Assembly (NCBI GenBank): GCA_965652025.1 | Contig: CBFGTM010000004.1 | Span: 1 to 64,000, forward strand | DNA from: CAVVWJ01 sp965652025 | Lineage (GTDB): Bacteria; Gemmatimonadota; Gemmatimonadetes; Gemmatimonadales; GWC2-71-9 | Direction of reading: 5' to 3' | DNA length: 64,000 bases | Shown here: one piece after another, positions 16,957 to 25,980 of the stretch | Position numbering within the stretch: the stretch's first letter is position 1 | How the letters are laid out: each line of letters begins with the position of its first letter | Made by a program: the position numbers and the translations under genes | The notes under the pieces: model-generated | Seen by the model: only the letters and a program-made list of their open reading frames with translations | Database searches by the model: none | Told to the model about the DNA's origin: nothing

Positions 16957-17778
16957 GTGAAAGAAGGGCGAGGATACATCGTGCCGGTGGGCGGAGCCGA
17001 AGAGAAGATCGGGGCCCTGGCCATTCTCCGGCGGTTCGTCGATCTGTGCGGGGGGAGTGGCTGCCGGATCGCCATCATCCCCACCGCCTCGATGCAGAGT
17101 GAGACCGGCGGCCGGTACGAGAAGATCTTTACCGACCTGGGGGTGAAGGGGGCTCATGTGCTTCCGATTGCTCACCGGTCCGACGGCGAGCGGCGGGAGT
17201 GGCTGGACGTGCTGGATCAGGTGGATGGGGTGTTCCTGACCGGCGGCAACCAGCTCCGGCTGAGCACCATGATCGGCGGCACCGAGGTGGCCAAGGCGCT
17301 CCGCCGCAGGAGCAGGGAGGGGATGCACGTGGCCGGCACCTCGGCGGGCGCCGCCTTCCTGTGCGAGCACATGATCGCCTTCGGCAAAGAGGGCGCGTCG
17401 CCCCGGGCCCGGATCGTGACCCTGGCGCCGGGCCTCGGACTCACCAACCGGATCATCATCGACCAGCACTTCCGCCAGCGGGACCGGCTGGGCCGGCTGC
17501 TCACCGCCCTGGCCTACAACCCCTTCGCCATCGGCATCGGACTGGATGAAGACACCGCCGCGTTCATTGCGCCGGATGAGACTCTGGAAGTGGTCGGAAG
17601 CGGGGCCCTCACCGTGGTGGACGCCTCGGGCCTGGAGTTCTCCTCCATGGCCCGGGTCCGCAAGAACGACGCGGTTTGCCTTATCGGCCTCAGGCTGCAC
17701 ATTCTGGATCAGGGCTCGACCTTCAACCTGCACACCCGGGTTGCCTCGGCAGCGCCGGTGATTGCCAAGCGGGTATGA
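16957..17778 (+). CDS. cphB: Cyanophycinase
   Basis: Serine exopeptidase (peptidase family S51) that cuts cyanophycin into beta-Asp-Arg dipeptides in the cytoplasm. Length 273, normal for the family. The nucleophile motif GTSAGA is at residues 127-132 (Ser129); the preceding GVFLTGGNQ and the TRRFxDLGV-like early region fit S51 peptidases. The GTG start has an excellent ribosome site (AAAGGAGGG). It lies directly upstream of cphA on the same strand, separated by about 90 bp that hold an octamer repeat; the usual cphB-cphA order supports the assignment. Products would go to isoaspartyl dipeptidase (7037-8209). Confidence 0.95.
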   Translation: MKEGRGYIVPVGGAEEKIGALAILRRFVDLCGGSGCRIAIIPTASMQSETGGRYEKIFTDLGVKGAHVLPIAHRSDGERREWLDVLDQVDGVFLTGGNQLRLSTMIGGTEVAKALRRRSREGMHVAGTSAGAAFLCEHMIAFGKEGASPRARIVTLAPGLGLTNRIIIDQHFRQRDRLGRLLTALAYNPFAIGIGLDEDTAAFIAPDETLEVVGSGALTVVDASGLEFSSMARVRKNDAVCLIGLRLHILDQGSTFNLHTRVASAAPVIAKRV

Positions 17779-17781
17779 CGG

Positions 17782-17820
17782 TAAGCGGGTAAGCGGGTAA
17801 GCGGGTAAGCGGATAAGGGA
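17782..17820. repeat. Octamer tandem repeat between cphB and cphA
   Basis: TAAGCGGG three times, then TAAGCGGA and a partial TAAGGGA, starting three bases after the cphB stop. A purine-rich stretch with two copies of GGAGAGGCGCA follows up to the cphA ribosome site. Same octamer family as 62903-62963. Confidence 0.8.
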
Positions 17821-17870
17821 CGGAGAGGCGCAGAGGCGGAAAGGGAGCGGAGAGGCGCACGGGAGGCGAA

Positions 17871-20735
17871 ATGGAGTCAGCAGTGAGCAAAGTGGCCGCA
17901 GAGAAGCAGTCAACCGAGGCCGATAGCCCGGCTGGAGATGGATTGCGGATCCTGGATAAGGCCGTGTTCGTGGGCCCCAGTCTGTTCGCTCACTTCCCGG
18001 TCATTCGCCTCGACATCGACCTGGGTCCGCTGGAGGACTGGCCCTCCGGCCGGCTGGGCCCCCAGTTCACCGATGCCCTGATCGCGGCGCTTCCGGGCCT
18101 CAAGGACCACGGCTGCTCCTACGGCCGCCCCGGTGGGTTCGTGCGCCGGTTGACCGAGGGCGAGGGGACTTGGATGGGCCACATCCTGGAACACGTCGCC
18201 CTCGAGCTGCAGAACGTGGCCGGCGAGACGGTGACCTTCGGCAAGACCCGCTCCCAGGGACCCCGGGGGCACTACTACGTGGTCTACCAATACGAGCAAC
18301 AAGAGGTTGGGCTGGAGGCGGGCCAGCTCGCTGTGCTGCTGCTCCACTCCCTGCTGCCGCGTGAGCTCAGGCCGGAGGCTGCGGTCCCCGCCGGGTTCGA
18401 CTTCGCCACCGAGCGCGACGAATTTATTCGCTTCGCCCAGCGCCGGGCACTGGGCCCCAGCACCATGGCCCTGGTTCGGGCCGCGGATGAGCGGCGGATC
18501 CCCTGGATCAGGCTCAACGAGCAGAACCTGATCCAGTTCGGCCACGGACGCTTTCAACAACGGATCCAGGCCACGGTCACCAGCCGCACTCCCCACATCG
18601 CGGTCGAGCTCGCGTCTGACAAGGAAGAGACCAACCGGATTCTGGGAAACCTGGGGCTCCCGGTGCCCAAGCAGCGGCTGGTCCAGAGCGCCGGCGACGC
18701 CGTGGCTGCGGCGGAGAAGATCGGCTATCCGGTGGTGGTGAAACCGTACAATGCGAACCACGGCCGCGGGATCTCGATCCACCTCTCGTCGGCCGAGCAG
18801 GTCCTTAAAGCCTTCGACGTGGCCCGGGAACACAGCCGTAGCGTCATCGTGGAGAGCTTCATTGCGGGAGAGGATCACCGGATGCTGGTGATCAACGGGG
18901 AGCTGGTGGCGGTGGCCAAGCGGGTTCCCGGGCACGTCGTGGGCGACGGGGTCCACACCATCGAGCAGCTGGTGGAGCAGGTGAACCAGGATCCCCGCCG
19001 CGGGGTGGGCCACGAGAAAGTCCTCACCCGGCTCCAGTTCGATCACCAGGCGGACACCCTGCTGGCCCGAAAGGGCTACACCCGCCAGACGGTTCCGGAA
19101 GACGGCGAGCGGGTGTTCCTGCGCTCCACCGGAAATCTCTCCACCGGCGGCACGGCCACCGACATGACCGACCTGGTCCACCCGGACAACATCGAGATGG
19201 CGGTTCGGGCGGTGAAGGCGATTGGGCTCGATGTGGGTGGGGTGGATTTCCTCACCTCGGACATCACCGAGTCGTACAAAGACATCGGCGGCGCCATCTG
19301 CGAGATCAACGCAGCGCCGGGATTCCGGATGCATATGGCGCCCAGCGAAGGACGACCCCGGGACGTGGGTGGCGCGGTAATGGACATGCTGTTTCCGGCC
19401 AATATGCCGTGCCGGATTCCCATTGCCGCCGTGACCGGAACCAACGGGAAGACCACCACCGCCCGGATGCTGGCCCACATCCAGAAGCTGGCCGGCCATC
19501 ACGTGGGGCTTACCTCCACCGACGGGGTCTACATCGACGGACAGCGCACGGTGCCCGGGGACATGACCGGACCCCTGGCTACCAGGATGGTCCTGAGTGA
19601 CCCCTTTGTGGACGTGGCGGTGCTGGAGATTGCCCGGGGCGGCCTGCTCCGGGCCGGCATGGGTGTGCGCCATTGCGACGTCGGCGCCGTGCTCAACGTC
19701 AAGGCCGATCACCTGGGCTTGAGGGGGATCGGCACGCTGGCGCAGCTGGCCGAAGTCAAACGGATCGTGGTGGAGGTGGCTCGCGATACCGCCATCTTGA
19801 ATGCCGATGATCCGCTCTGCCTCAAGATGGCCGACTACACCCAGGCCAAGCATCTGTGCTACGTCACCATGGACCCGGCGCACGAGCTGGTCCGGGAGCA
19901 CATTCAGGCCGGGGGCCGAGGCATGGTGCTGGAGTCAGGCATCAAGGGCCAGATGATCACCCTGTACGACCATGGCGCGCACATCCCGCTCCTGTGGACT
20001 CACCTCATTCCGGCGACGCTGGAGGGCCGGGCCACCCACAACGTGCAGAACGCGATGTTCGCCGCCGCCATGGCCTTCAGCATGGGGCTCAAGCTGGAGG
20101 ACATTCGCCACGGGCTGAGGACCTTCGACACCACGTTTTTCCAGGCCCCCGGGCGGATGAACATCTACGATGAGCACCCCTTCAAGGTGATTCTGGACTA
20201 CGGTCACAATCCCGCCGCGGTGGAAGCGATGGTCAAGCTGGTGGACCGGCTCGACGTGGCCGGCCGGCGGCTCTGCATCCTGGCCGCTCCGGGCGACCGG
20301 CGAGACCAGGATATCGCCGAGATCGGCCGGATCGGCGCCGGGCACTTCGATCTCTACCTCTGCCGGCGGGACGATCAGCTGCGGGGTCGCGGGCCGGAAG
20401 AAGTCCCCAAACTGCTCCGAGATGCACTGCTCGACAACGGAGTCTCACCGGACCAGATCCTGGTGATTCCGGACGAGCAGACCGCCGTGGACACGGCGCT
20501 GCGCCAGGCTCAGCCCGGCGATCTCCTCCTGATCTTCGGTGATGCGATCACCCGCACCTGGAAGCAGGTGATTCAGTTCCGTCCCGATGCCGCCCCCGGC
20601 TTGGTCGAACGGGCCCGCATCTCTCGGCCGGAACTGGCAGTGCCCATCTCGAGCGATGGTGCCGAGGATTCCCGCCGGGAGTTCATCCGGGATTCGCGGG
20701 GCGTGCGGATGGCCAGGGAAGAAGCCGAGGACTGA
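17871..20735 (+). CDS. cphA: Cyanophycin synthetase (CphA1-type)
   Basis: Makes the storage polymer multi-L-arginyl-poly-L-aspartate from Asp, Arg and ATP. Domain order: N domain (1-210) with the metal-site-like HILEH at 104-108; ATP-grasp domain (about 215-490), with DHRMLVINGELVAVAKRVPGH and EINAAPGFRMH; Mur-ligase-like domain (500-900) with P-loop GTNGKTTT at 523-530 and GHNPAAVEAM. Both ATP sites are intact, so this is a full two-activity enzyme, not the CphA2 type that lacks the Mur P-loop. At 954 residues it is longer than the usual ~870-900 because of an N-terminal extension of about 25 residues and a charged C-terminal tail. ATG preceded by GGGAGG. Its stop is immediately followed by the stop of the opposing paralogue. 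Confidence 0.96.
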   Translation: MESAVSKVAAEKQSTEADSPAGDGLRILDKAVFVGPSLFAHFPVIRLDIDLGPLEDWPSGRLGPQFTDALIAALPGLKDHGCSYGRPGGFVRRLTEGEGTWMGHILEHVALELQNVAGETVTFGKTRSQGPRGHYYVVYQYEQQEVGLEAGQLAVLLLHSLLPRELRPEAAVPAGFDFATERDEFIRFAQRRALGPSTMALVRAADERRIPWIRLNEQNLIQFGHGRFQQRIQATVTSRTPHIAVELASDKEETNRILGNLGLPVPKQRLVQSAGDAVAAAEKIGYPVVVKPYNANHGRGISIHLSSAEQVLKAFDVAREHSRSVIVESFIAGEDHRMLVINGELVAVAKRVPGHVVGDGVHTIEQLVEQVNQDPRRGVGHEKVLTRLQFDHQADTLLARKGYTRQTVPEDGERVFLRSTGNLSTGGTATDMTDLVHPDNIEMAVRAVKAIGLDVGGVDFLTSDITESYKDIGGAICEINAAPGFRMHMAPSEGRPRDVGGAVMDMLFPANMPCRIPIAAVTGTNGKTTTARMLAHIQKLAGHHVGLTSTDGVYIDGQRTVPGDMTGPLATRMVLSDPFVDVAVLEIARGGLLRAGMGVRHCDVGAVLNVKADHLGLRGIGTLAQLAEVKRIVVEVARDTAILNADDPLCLKMADYTQAKHLCYVTMDPAHELVREHIQAGGRGMVLESGIKGQMITLYDHGAHIPLLWTHLIPATLEGRATHNVQNAMFAAAMAFSMGLKLEDIRHGLRTFDTTFFQAPGRMNIYDEHPFKVILDYGHNPAAVEAMVKLVDRLDVAGRRLCILAAPGDRRDQDIAEIGRIGAGHFDLYLCRRDDQLRGRGPEEVPKLLRDALLDNGVSPDQILVIPDEQTAVDTALRQAQPGDLLLIFGDAITRTWKQVIQFRPDAAPGLVERARISRPELAVPISSDGAEDSRREFIRDSRGVRMAREEAED

Positions 20736-23393
20736 CTAGCCCCGGGTGCGAAGGGGACCGAGCTGGCTCAGTACGGCGGGCACGTCGGCGGCCAGAACCA
20801 CCACCAGATCGCGATCCTGCATCAGCTGAACGCCGCGGGTCACCGCCTCCGCTTCGGTATCCACGCGTTCGATCCGCTCCGGTGCCAGTCCGGCCTGGGT
20901 GAGCCCCTCGCCAATCAGCCGGGCAATCTCGCCGGCAGCGCGTCCCCGCCGGTCCGAGTCTTCCTTCAGAATGACGTAGTCCAAGCCAACGCACCGGCGG
21001 CCCACCTCGCGTAGATCCTCGTCCCGGCGATCGCCGGGCACGGTCAGCACTCCGATGCGGCGGCTGGCCGGCGTGCGCCGTACCAGCTCCATCAAGCCTT
21101 CGACCGCGGCGGCATTGTGGGCATAGTCTACCAGCACTTGCCCATGTTGCAGCGGGAGGATGTTCATCCGCCCGGGGGTCAGTGCCGGTGAGGGGAAGAA
21201 GGAGTGAAGGCCAGCCTGGATCTCCTGATAGCGCATCCCCTGGACGAAGGCTGCGGCGATAGCGGCCAGAATATTTCCGAACTGGAAACGGGCCACACCA
21301 TCGAGCGTCAGCGGCACGTCGCGCACGGCGGCGATCGGGATGCAGAGACGGCCCCGGCGGATGACGAAGGTCCCGTTCTCGATCAACGCGGCGGTGCCAC
21401 CTTCTGCCAGATGGGCCTCGACCAGCGGATTGGTGCCCTCGGTCGCGGTCGAGAAAAAGAGAACATCGCCCCGGCTGCGCTCGGCCATGGCATAGACCAG
21501 CGGATCGTCGGCGTTGAGCACCGCGGTGCCCCGGCGCTTGACCACGGCAGGGACAACGCTCTTCACCTCGGCCAGCTGTTCCAGGGTGTTGATGCCGCCT
21601 AGGCCCAGGTGATCGGCCGCCACGTTGAGCACGATCCCGATGTCGCATTCCTCGAATCCAAGGCCCGACCGCAGGATTCCACCTCGCGCCGTCTCCAGCA
21701 CCGCAATGTCCACCGTTGGGTTGGAAAGGATCACGATGGCTCCAAAGGGGCCGGTCATGTCTCCCGGCACCACCAGACGGTTCTGCAGATAGATCCCATC
21801 GGTGGTGGTGAATCCCACGGTTTTCCCGGTACTCCGGAAGAGGTGCGCAATCAGGCGCGTGGTCGTGGTCTTCCCGTTGGTGCCGGTCACCGCGATGATC
21901 GGAATGGCGGCGGGCGATCCGGTGGGATACAGCATGTCCAGGATGGCGCCGGCCACATCGCGGGGCTTTCCCTCCACCGGGTGGGTGTGCATCCGAATGC
22001 CCGGTGCCGCGTTGACCTCGATGATGACGGCTCCATTCTCCTGGAACGGGACCCCGATGTCGGGGGTAAGAACGTCCAGCCCCGCGATGTCGAGCCCGAT
22101 CACGTTCGCCGCCATCTCACAGGCAGTGACGTTGTCGGGGTGGATCTCGTCGGTCCGATCTATGCTGGTTCCACCGGTAGACAGATTAGCCGTAGGACGC
22201 AGAACGACCCGCTCTCCCGGTTCCGGTACCGTGTCCAGCGACCGGCCGCTTTGCCCGAGGAACTCGGTCGTGACCTCGTCAGGAGGGATACGGGTGAGCG
22301 TCTTGTAGTGACCATCGCCGCGCCGGGGATCGCGATTGGCCTCCTCGATCAGCTCGCCTACGGTCCGACTTCCGTCTCCCACAACATGAGCTGGGACCCG
22401 CTCGGCCACTGCCACGACCTTGCCGCCCACCACCAGCACCCGAAAATCACGGCCATCGACGTAGCGCTCCACCAGGAGCTCGGAATACTGCTCCGCCAGC
22501 CGCGGCCAGGCTTCGCGGAGCGCCACTTCATCGGCCAGGCTGGCCGAGATCCCGCGGCCTTGGTTTCCGGCCGGTGGCTTGAGCAGGACCGGATACCCGG
22601 TTTTGCGGGCGATCACAACGGCCGCTTCGACATCGTCGGCCACGGTTCCACCGGGCACGGCGAGACCGATCCCGTGCAGCATCCGTTTGGTCTGGTCCTT
22701 GTTCTGGGCGATATCGACCGCGATGAAGCTGGTGTTATCGCAGGTCGTGGCCTGGATGCGGCGCAGGTAGCGTCCCTGCCCCAACTGGACCAGGGACCTT
22801 TGATTGAGCCGCCGAACCGGAATGCCGCGGCGGCGCGCCTCCTCGACCAATACCGCAGTGGAGGGACCCAGGCGGGATCGTTCCCAGGTTTGCCGCAAAT
22901 GGACCAGGACCTCCTCGGGGTAAACCAGGGCGCCCCCCAGGCAGGCGCGAACCAGCCCGACGGCATGCCGCATACTCTCCAGCCCGAGCTCCTCCTCTTC
23001 ATACTCCACGATCACCCACCAGATGCCCACGTCGCCGGAGGGCAGCACCCTGCCGTAGTCGACCGGACTGCCGGCCAGGGTCTGCAGCTCCAGCGCAACG
23101 TGCTCGAGGACGTGGGGCCAGCCGGTTCCCTCATGGAGGCGCTCGACGAAGCCACCGGGCCGATTGCGGGAACAGGGATGGGAATGGAGCGAGGGCAGGG
23201 CGGCAAGCAGTCGCTCGGAGAAGCCGGGAACGTCCTGAGTCGTCAGAGACTCGAGCGAGCCGAGCCGGATGTCGCAGGCAATCACCGGCGCGAGTCGCCA
23301 GTAGTTGGGTCCCCGGAGCGCGCGAACCCGCGTAATCTCCAGCTGAGCCGGATCGAGCGACGGGAACCTCTCCGTCATGCTGGGCTGGGACAT
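20736..23393 (-). CDS. Second full-length cyanophycin synthetase paralogue
   Basis: About 885 residues from the chosen ATG (MSQPSMTERF); GTG at 23444 and ATG at 23378 are alternatives, none with a clear ribosome site. It has the complete CphA plan: N domain with TRVRALRGPNYW and HVLEH (94-98), ATP-grasp domain (KTGYPVLLKPPAGNQGRGIS, DFRVLVVGGKVVAVAERVPAH, EVNAAPGIRMH), Mur domain with GTNGKTTTTR near residue 500 and AHNAAAVEG. Both ATP-binding motifs are intact, which argues against a CphA2-type enzyme. It is clearly diverged from the first copy (different N-terminus, no tail), so this is not a recent duplication. Possible roles: a hetero-partner of CphA, or a synthetase with another amino-acid specificity. 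It points towards cphA and shares a short divergent promoter region with the third CphA-like gene. Confidence 0.93.
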   Translation of the reverse strand: MSQPSMTERFPSLDPAQLEITRVRALRGPNYWRLAPVIACDIRLGSLESLTTQDVPGFSERLLAALPSLHSHPCSRNRPGGFVERLHEGTGWPHVLEHVALELQTLAGSPVDYGRVLPSGDVGIWWVIVEYEEEELGLESMRHAVGLVRACLGGALVYPEEVLVHLRQTWERSRLGPSTAVLVEEARRRGIPVRRLNQRSLVQLGQGRYLRRIQATTCDNTSFIAVDIAQNKDQTKRMLHGIGLAVPGGTVADDVEAAVVIARKTGYPVLLKPPAGNQGRGISASLADEVALREAWPRLAEQYSELLVERYVDGRDFRVLVVGGKVVAVAERVPAHVVGDGSRTVGELIEEANRDPRRGDGHYKTLTRIPPDEVTTEFLGQSGRSLDTVPEPGERVVLRPTANLSTGGTSIDRTDEIHPDNVTACEMAANVIGLDIAGLDVLTPDIGVPFQENGAVIIEVNAAPGIRMHTHPVEGKPRDVAGAILDMLYPTGSPAAIPIIAVTGTNGKTTTTRLIAHLFRSTGKTVGFTTTDGIYLQNRLVVPGDMTGPFGAIVILSNPTVDIAVLETARGGILRSGLGFEECDIGIVLNVAADHLGLGGINTLEQLAEVKSVVPAVVKRRGTAVLNADDPLVYAMAERSRGDVLFFSTATEGTNPLVEAHLAEGGTAALIENGTFVIRRGRLCIPIAAVRDVPLTLDGVARFQFGNILAAIAAAFVQGMRYQEIQAGLHSFFPSPALTPGRMNILPLQHGQVLVDYAHNAAAVEGLMELVRRTPASRRIGVLTVPGDRRDEDLREVGRRCVGLDYVILKEDSDRRGRAAGEIARLIGEGLTQAGLAPERIERVDTEAEAVTRGVQLMQDRDLVVVLAADVPAVLSQLGPLRTRG

Positions 23394-23482
23394 GGGTGGT
23401 ACAGAGTCGGCCACCGGGGACGTCCCGTCAGTGATGTACCACACAGCCCGCGGGACTCCCGATAGCGCTAGAATTCCGCCCG

Positions 23483-25201
23483 ATGCAGGTACTCGACTCT
23501 CGCCGCCTCACAGGACCCGGGTTGCTGCTGGACGGGCCCGGCGCCGTGCTCGAGGCCCGGCTGGATGAACCGGAGCGCGGTAGTGCAATCGCAGCGTGGA
23601 GACAGTGGGCCCGACGCCTGCTCGATGCCGTCGGTTGGGCCGACGAGTCGCTCGCCACCCGTACGTTCGCGGGCGGCGTCAGCCTGGCCGTGAGTGCGCC
23701 GATCGATGCCCTGTATGCGGCCACCGAGCTGAACGAGAGGGCCTGGACCGCCGCAGTGGGCGAAATCCGGGGGGAGAAAGTGGCCGATCCTCTCGCCTCC
23801 GTTGCCGCACTGCTGGATGAAATCACCCATGAGCGAAATCCGGTGCTGGCCGGGCTCTACCGCGGGGCTCGAGCTCGCGGGCTCTCCTTTCTGAGCGGAG
23901 AAGACCTGGTTTCGGTGGGCTCGGGCCGGGGTGCACTCCTCTGGCAGGTAAGCGCACTTCCCGAGCTGGCCGAGGTCACCTGGTCCACCGCCTCGGATAT
24001 ACCCGTCGCCCTGGTAACCGGATCGAACGGCAAGACCACAGTCGTGCGGATGATCGGCGCAATGGTCGAAGCGGCCGGCCGGGTGCCCGGAACTACTTCG
24101 ACCGATGGGGTCACCGTGGGCGCCACCCTCCTGGAGGAGGGCGACTTCGCCGGGCCGAGCGGTGCCCGAATGGTATTGCGGCACACTGAGGTGGAGACCG
24201 CGATCCTGGAGACGGCGAGAGGAGGGATACTTCGGCGGGGGCTACCGGTGGAACGGGCCAATGTCGCGGTGGTCACCAACATCGCCGACGACCATCTGGG
24301 AGAGTTCGGGATCGAGAGCCTGCCCGACCTGGCCGACACCAAGCTGGTTGTAGCCAAGGCCTTGGGGAAGACCGGAACCCTGGTGCTCAATGGGGACGAC
24401 CCGCTCCTGGTAGAGAAGGCCCGCCGGCTTCGGTGCCGGCTGAGCTGGTTCTCTCTCGATCCGAGCTCCCCGATTATCTCAGAGCATCTCCGAGGCGGTG
24501 GTACCGCCGTCTTTGCCGACGGGGGAACGCTCGTGCTGGCCCAGGGTGAGCGTCGCACCCCGCTGCTGGCAGTAGATCAGATCCCGATCACTTATCACGG
24601 GGCCGCGGTCTACAACATCGCGAACGCGGCAGCGGCCGCCGCCGCCGCAACCGCGCTCGGGGTCGCGCCCCAACACCTCTCGTCAGCATTGCGCGGCTTC
24701 GGCCGAGATCTGGATGACAACCCGGGTCGGGCCAATCTGCTGGAGGTAGGCGGAGCCCGCATACTGCTCGATTTTGCCCACAACCCTCACGGCATGTCCG
24801 CTCTGGTCGAGGTGGCCCGTGCCCTGCCCGCGGGCCGCCGGCTGATGCTGGTGGGGCAAGCGGGCGATCGCAACGACGATGCGATCCGGGCACTGGCCCG
24901 GGCAGCCTGGCAGCTGCACCCTGATTATGTGGTGGTGAAGGACATGCCGGGGTATCTCAGGGGACGGGCTCCGGGCGAGGTGCCTACGCTGCTGGCGGAT
25001 GAGTTTTCCCGGCTGGGACTGCCGCGAAACGCCCTGTCCTCGGCGGAGTCGGAGCTCTCGGCTGCCCGCGTCGCTCTGGCGTGGGCTCGCCCGGGAGACC
25101 TGCTGGTGCTCGCGGTGCATGAGGATCGGCGGGGAGTGTACCAGCTGATCGACCAGCTGCATGCGGCCCACTGGCGCGCGGGAGAGCCGCTCCCGGTCTA
25201 G
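23483..25201 (+). CDS. CphA-like Mur ligase lacking the ATP-grasp domain
   Basis: A 572-residue protein. The first ~30 residues (LDSRRLTGPGLLLDGPGAVLEARLD) resemble the start of the CphA N domain; residues 125-165 (NPVLAGLYRGARARGLSFLSGEDLVSVGSGRG) resemble the CphA segment that ends the N domain, GPSTAxLVEEARRRGIPVRRLNxRSLVQLGxGR. In CphA the ATP-grasp domain follows; here the Mur domain starts at once, with P-loop GSNGKTT at 180-186, ARGGILRRG, DDHLG and AHNPHGM. The N domain lacks HxxEH. So it looks like CphA with the ATP-grasp domain removed. Only the Mur-type ligation, which adds an amino acid to a carboxyl group, should remain. Divergent from the second cphA and overlapping the methyltransferase stop. 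The function is unknown; it may modify or prime the polymer. Confidence 0.85.
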   Translation: MQVLDSRRLTGPGLLLDGPGAVLEARLDEPERGSAIAAWRQWARRLLDAVGWADESLATRTFAGGVSLAVSAPIDALYAATELNERAWTAAVGEIRGEKVADPLASVAALLDEITHERNPVLAGLYRGARARGLSFLSGEDLVSVGSGRGALLWQVSALPELAEVTWSTASDIPVALVTGSNGKTTVVRMIGAMVEAAGRVPGTTSTDGVTVGATLLEEGDFAGPSGARMVLRHTEVETAILETARGGILRRGLPVERANVAVVTNIADDHLGEFGIESLPDLADTKLVVAKALGKTGTLVLNGDDPLLVEKARRLRCRLSWFSLDPSSPIISEHLRGGGTAVFADGGTLVLAQGERRTPLLAVDQIPITYHGAAVYNIANAAAAAAAATALGVAPQHLSSALRGFGRDLDDNPGRANLLEVGGARILLDFAHNPHGMSALVEVARALPAGRRLMLVGQAGDRNDDAIRALARAAWQLHPDYVVVKDMPGYLRGRAPGEVPTLLADEFSRLGLPRNALSSAESELSAARVALAWARPGDLLVLAVHEDRRGVYQLIDQLHAAHWRAGEPLPV

Positions 25202-25980
25202 TTCTGAAGTTGGGTGAGTCGGGCGAGATAATGCCCATGCTCATCGGGCAGCTGAAGCAGCTCACAGCTCCAGGCCTGCTCCTGGCAGCACTGAGCCAGG
25301 CTCTCCGGATCCACATAGAGTTGTCGGAACGGATCTCCCTTCTGGCCCTCGAACTCCAGCTGGAACTGGAGGTCACCGACGTAGCGGCCATCGTCGCGCC
25401 AGATCCGGCCCCGGTGTGCCGGGTCCATCCGGACCCGGACATCGGTGGAGTCCGCCAGCATCTGCCCATCGGGCTTCAGCAGCCGCCGCGATTCTCGCAA
25501 GAATACCGGCAGCCCTGATAGCGTCTCGGCCAGGCCGAGGCCGTTCATCATCACGAGCATGGTGTCGAAAGGCGGTGCTTCCAGGTCCCGCCAGGTGGCA
25601 AGGCGCGCGTCCTGGACGCCGCGATCTCGCATGATCTCGACCAGGCCGGGCAGCGCCTCGATGGCAGTGACCCGCAGCCCGCGATCTTGTAGAGCGAGGG
25701 CGTGACATCCGGAGCCGGCGCCCAGGTCCAGTGTCGAGCCCCGGCAATTCTCCAGCGCCAGCCGCTCATAGGGCGGGAACTGATCCGGGCTCCGGAAGAA
25801 ATAGGCGATGGGGCCCTCGTCCCGCTCGAAGTCATCGTAGACCACGATGGCGGCATCGTGCCGTCCGCGGTGATACGCCAGCATCGCCGCCTCATAGGGT
25901 GACCAGGCGTGCCGGTTCACCCCGCGCTGATGCCGAGCCTGGGAGGGCGTAGCTGATTCAGAAGGAGGCAGTGGCGTCAC
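25198..25980 (-). CDS. SAM-dependent methyltransferase (class I)
   Basis: A 260-residue Rossmann-fold methyltransferase. The SAM-binding motif LDLGAGSGCHALAL is near residues 84-97, with acidic Glu after VTAIEA as the ribose ligand and MVMMNGLGLAE as motif IV. No substrate-specific domain is recognised. The GTG start overlaps the TGA of the AAA+ gene (GTGA), so the two are translationally coupled. Its TAG interlocks with the TAG of the opposing CphA-like gene in a CTAG palindrome. Confidence 0.88.
   Translation of the reverse strand: MTPLPPSESATPSQARHQRGVNRHAWSPYEAAMLAYHRGRHDAAIVVYDDFERDEGPIAYFFRSPDQFPPYERLALENCRGSTLDLGAGSGCHALALQDRGLRVTAIEALPGLVEIMRDRGVQDARLATWRDLEAPPFDTMLVMMNGLGLAETLSGLPVFLRESRRLLKPDGQMLADSTDVRVRMDPAHRGRIWRDDGRYVGDLQFQLEFEGQKGDPFRQLYVDPESLAQCCQEQAWSCELLQLPDEHGHYLARLTQLQN

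Noticed and set aside
20736..23393. CphA2-type enzyme that only joins beta-Asp-Arg dipeptides
   Set aside because: CphA2 proteins have a damaged Mur P-loop; here GTNGKTTT is complete and the ATP-grasp motifs are intact, so it is a full synthetase by sequence.
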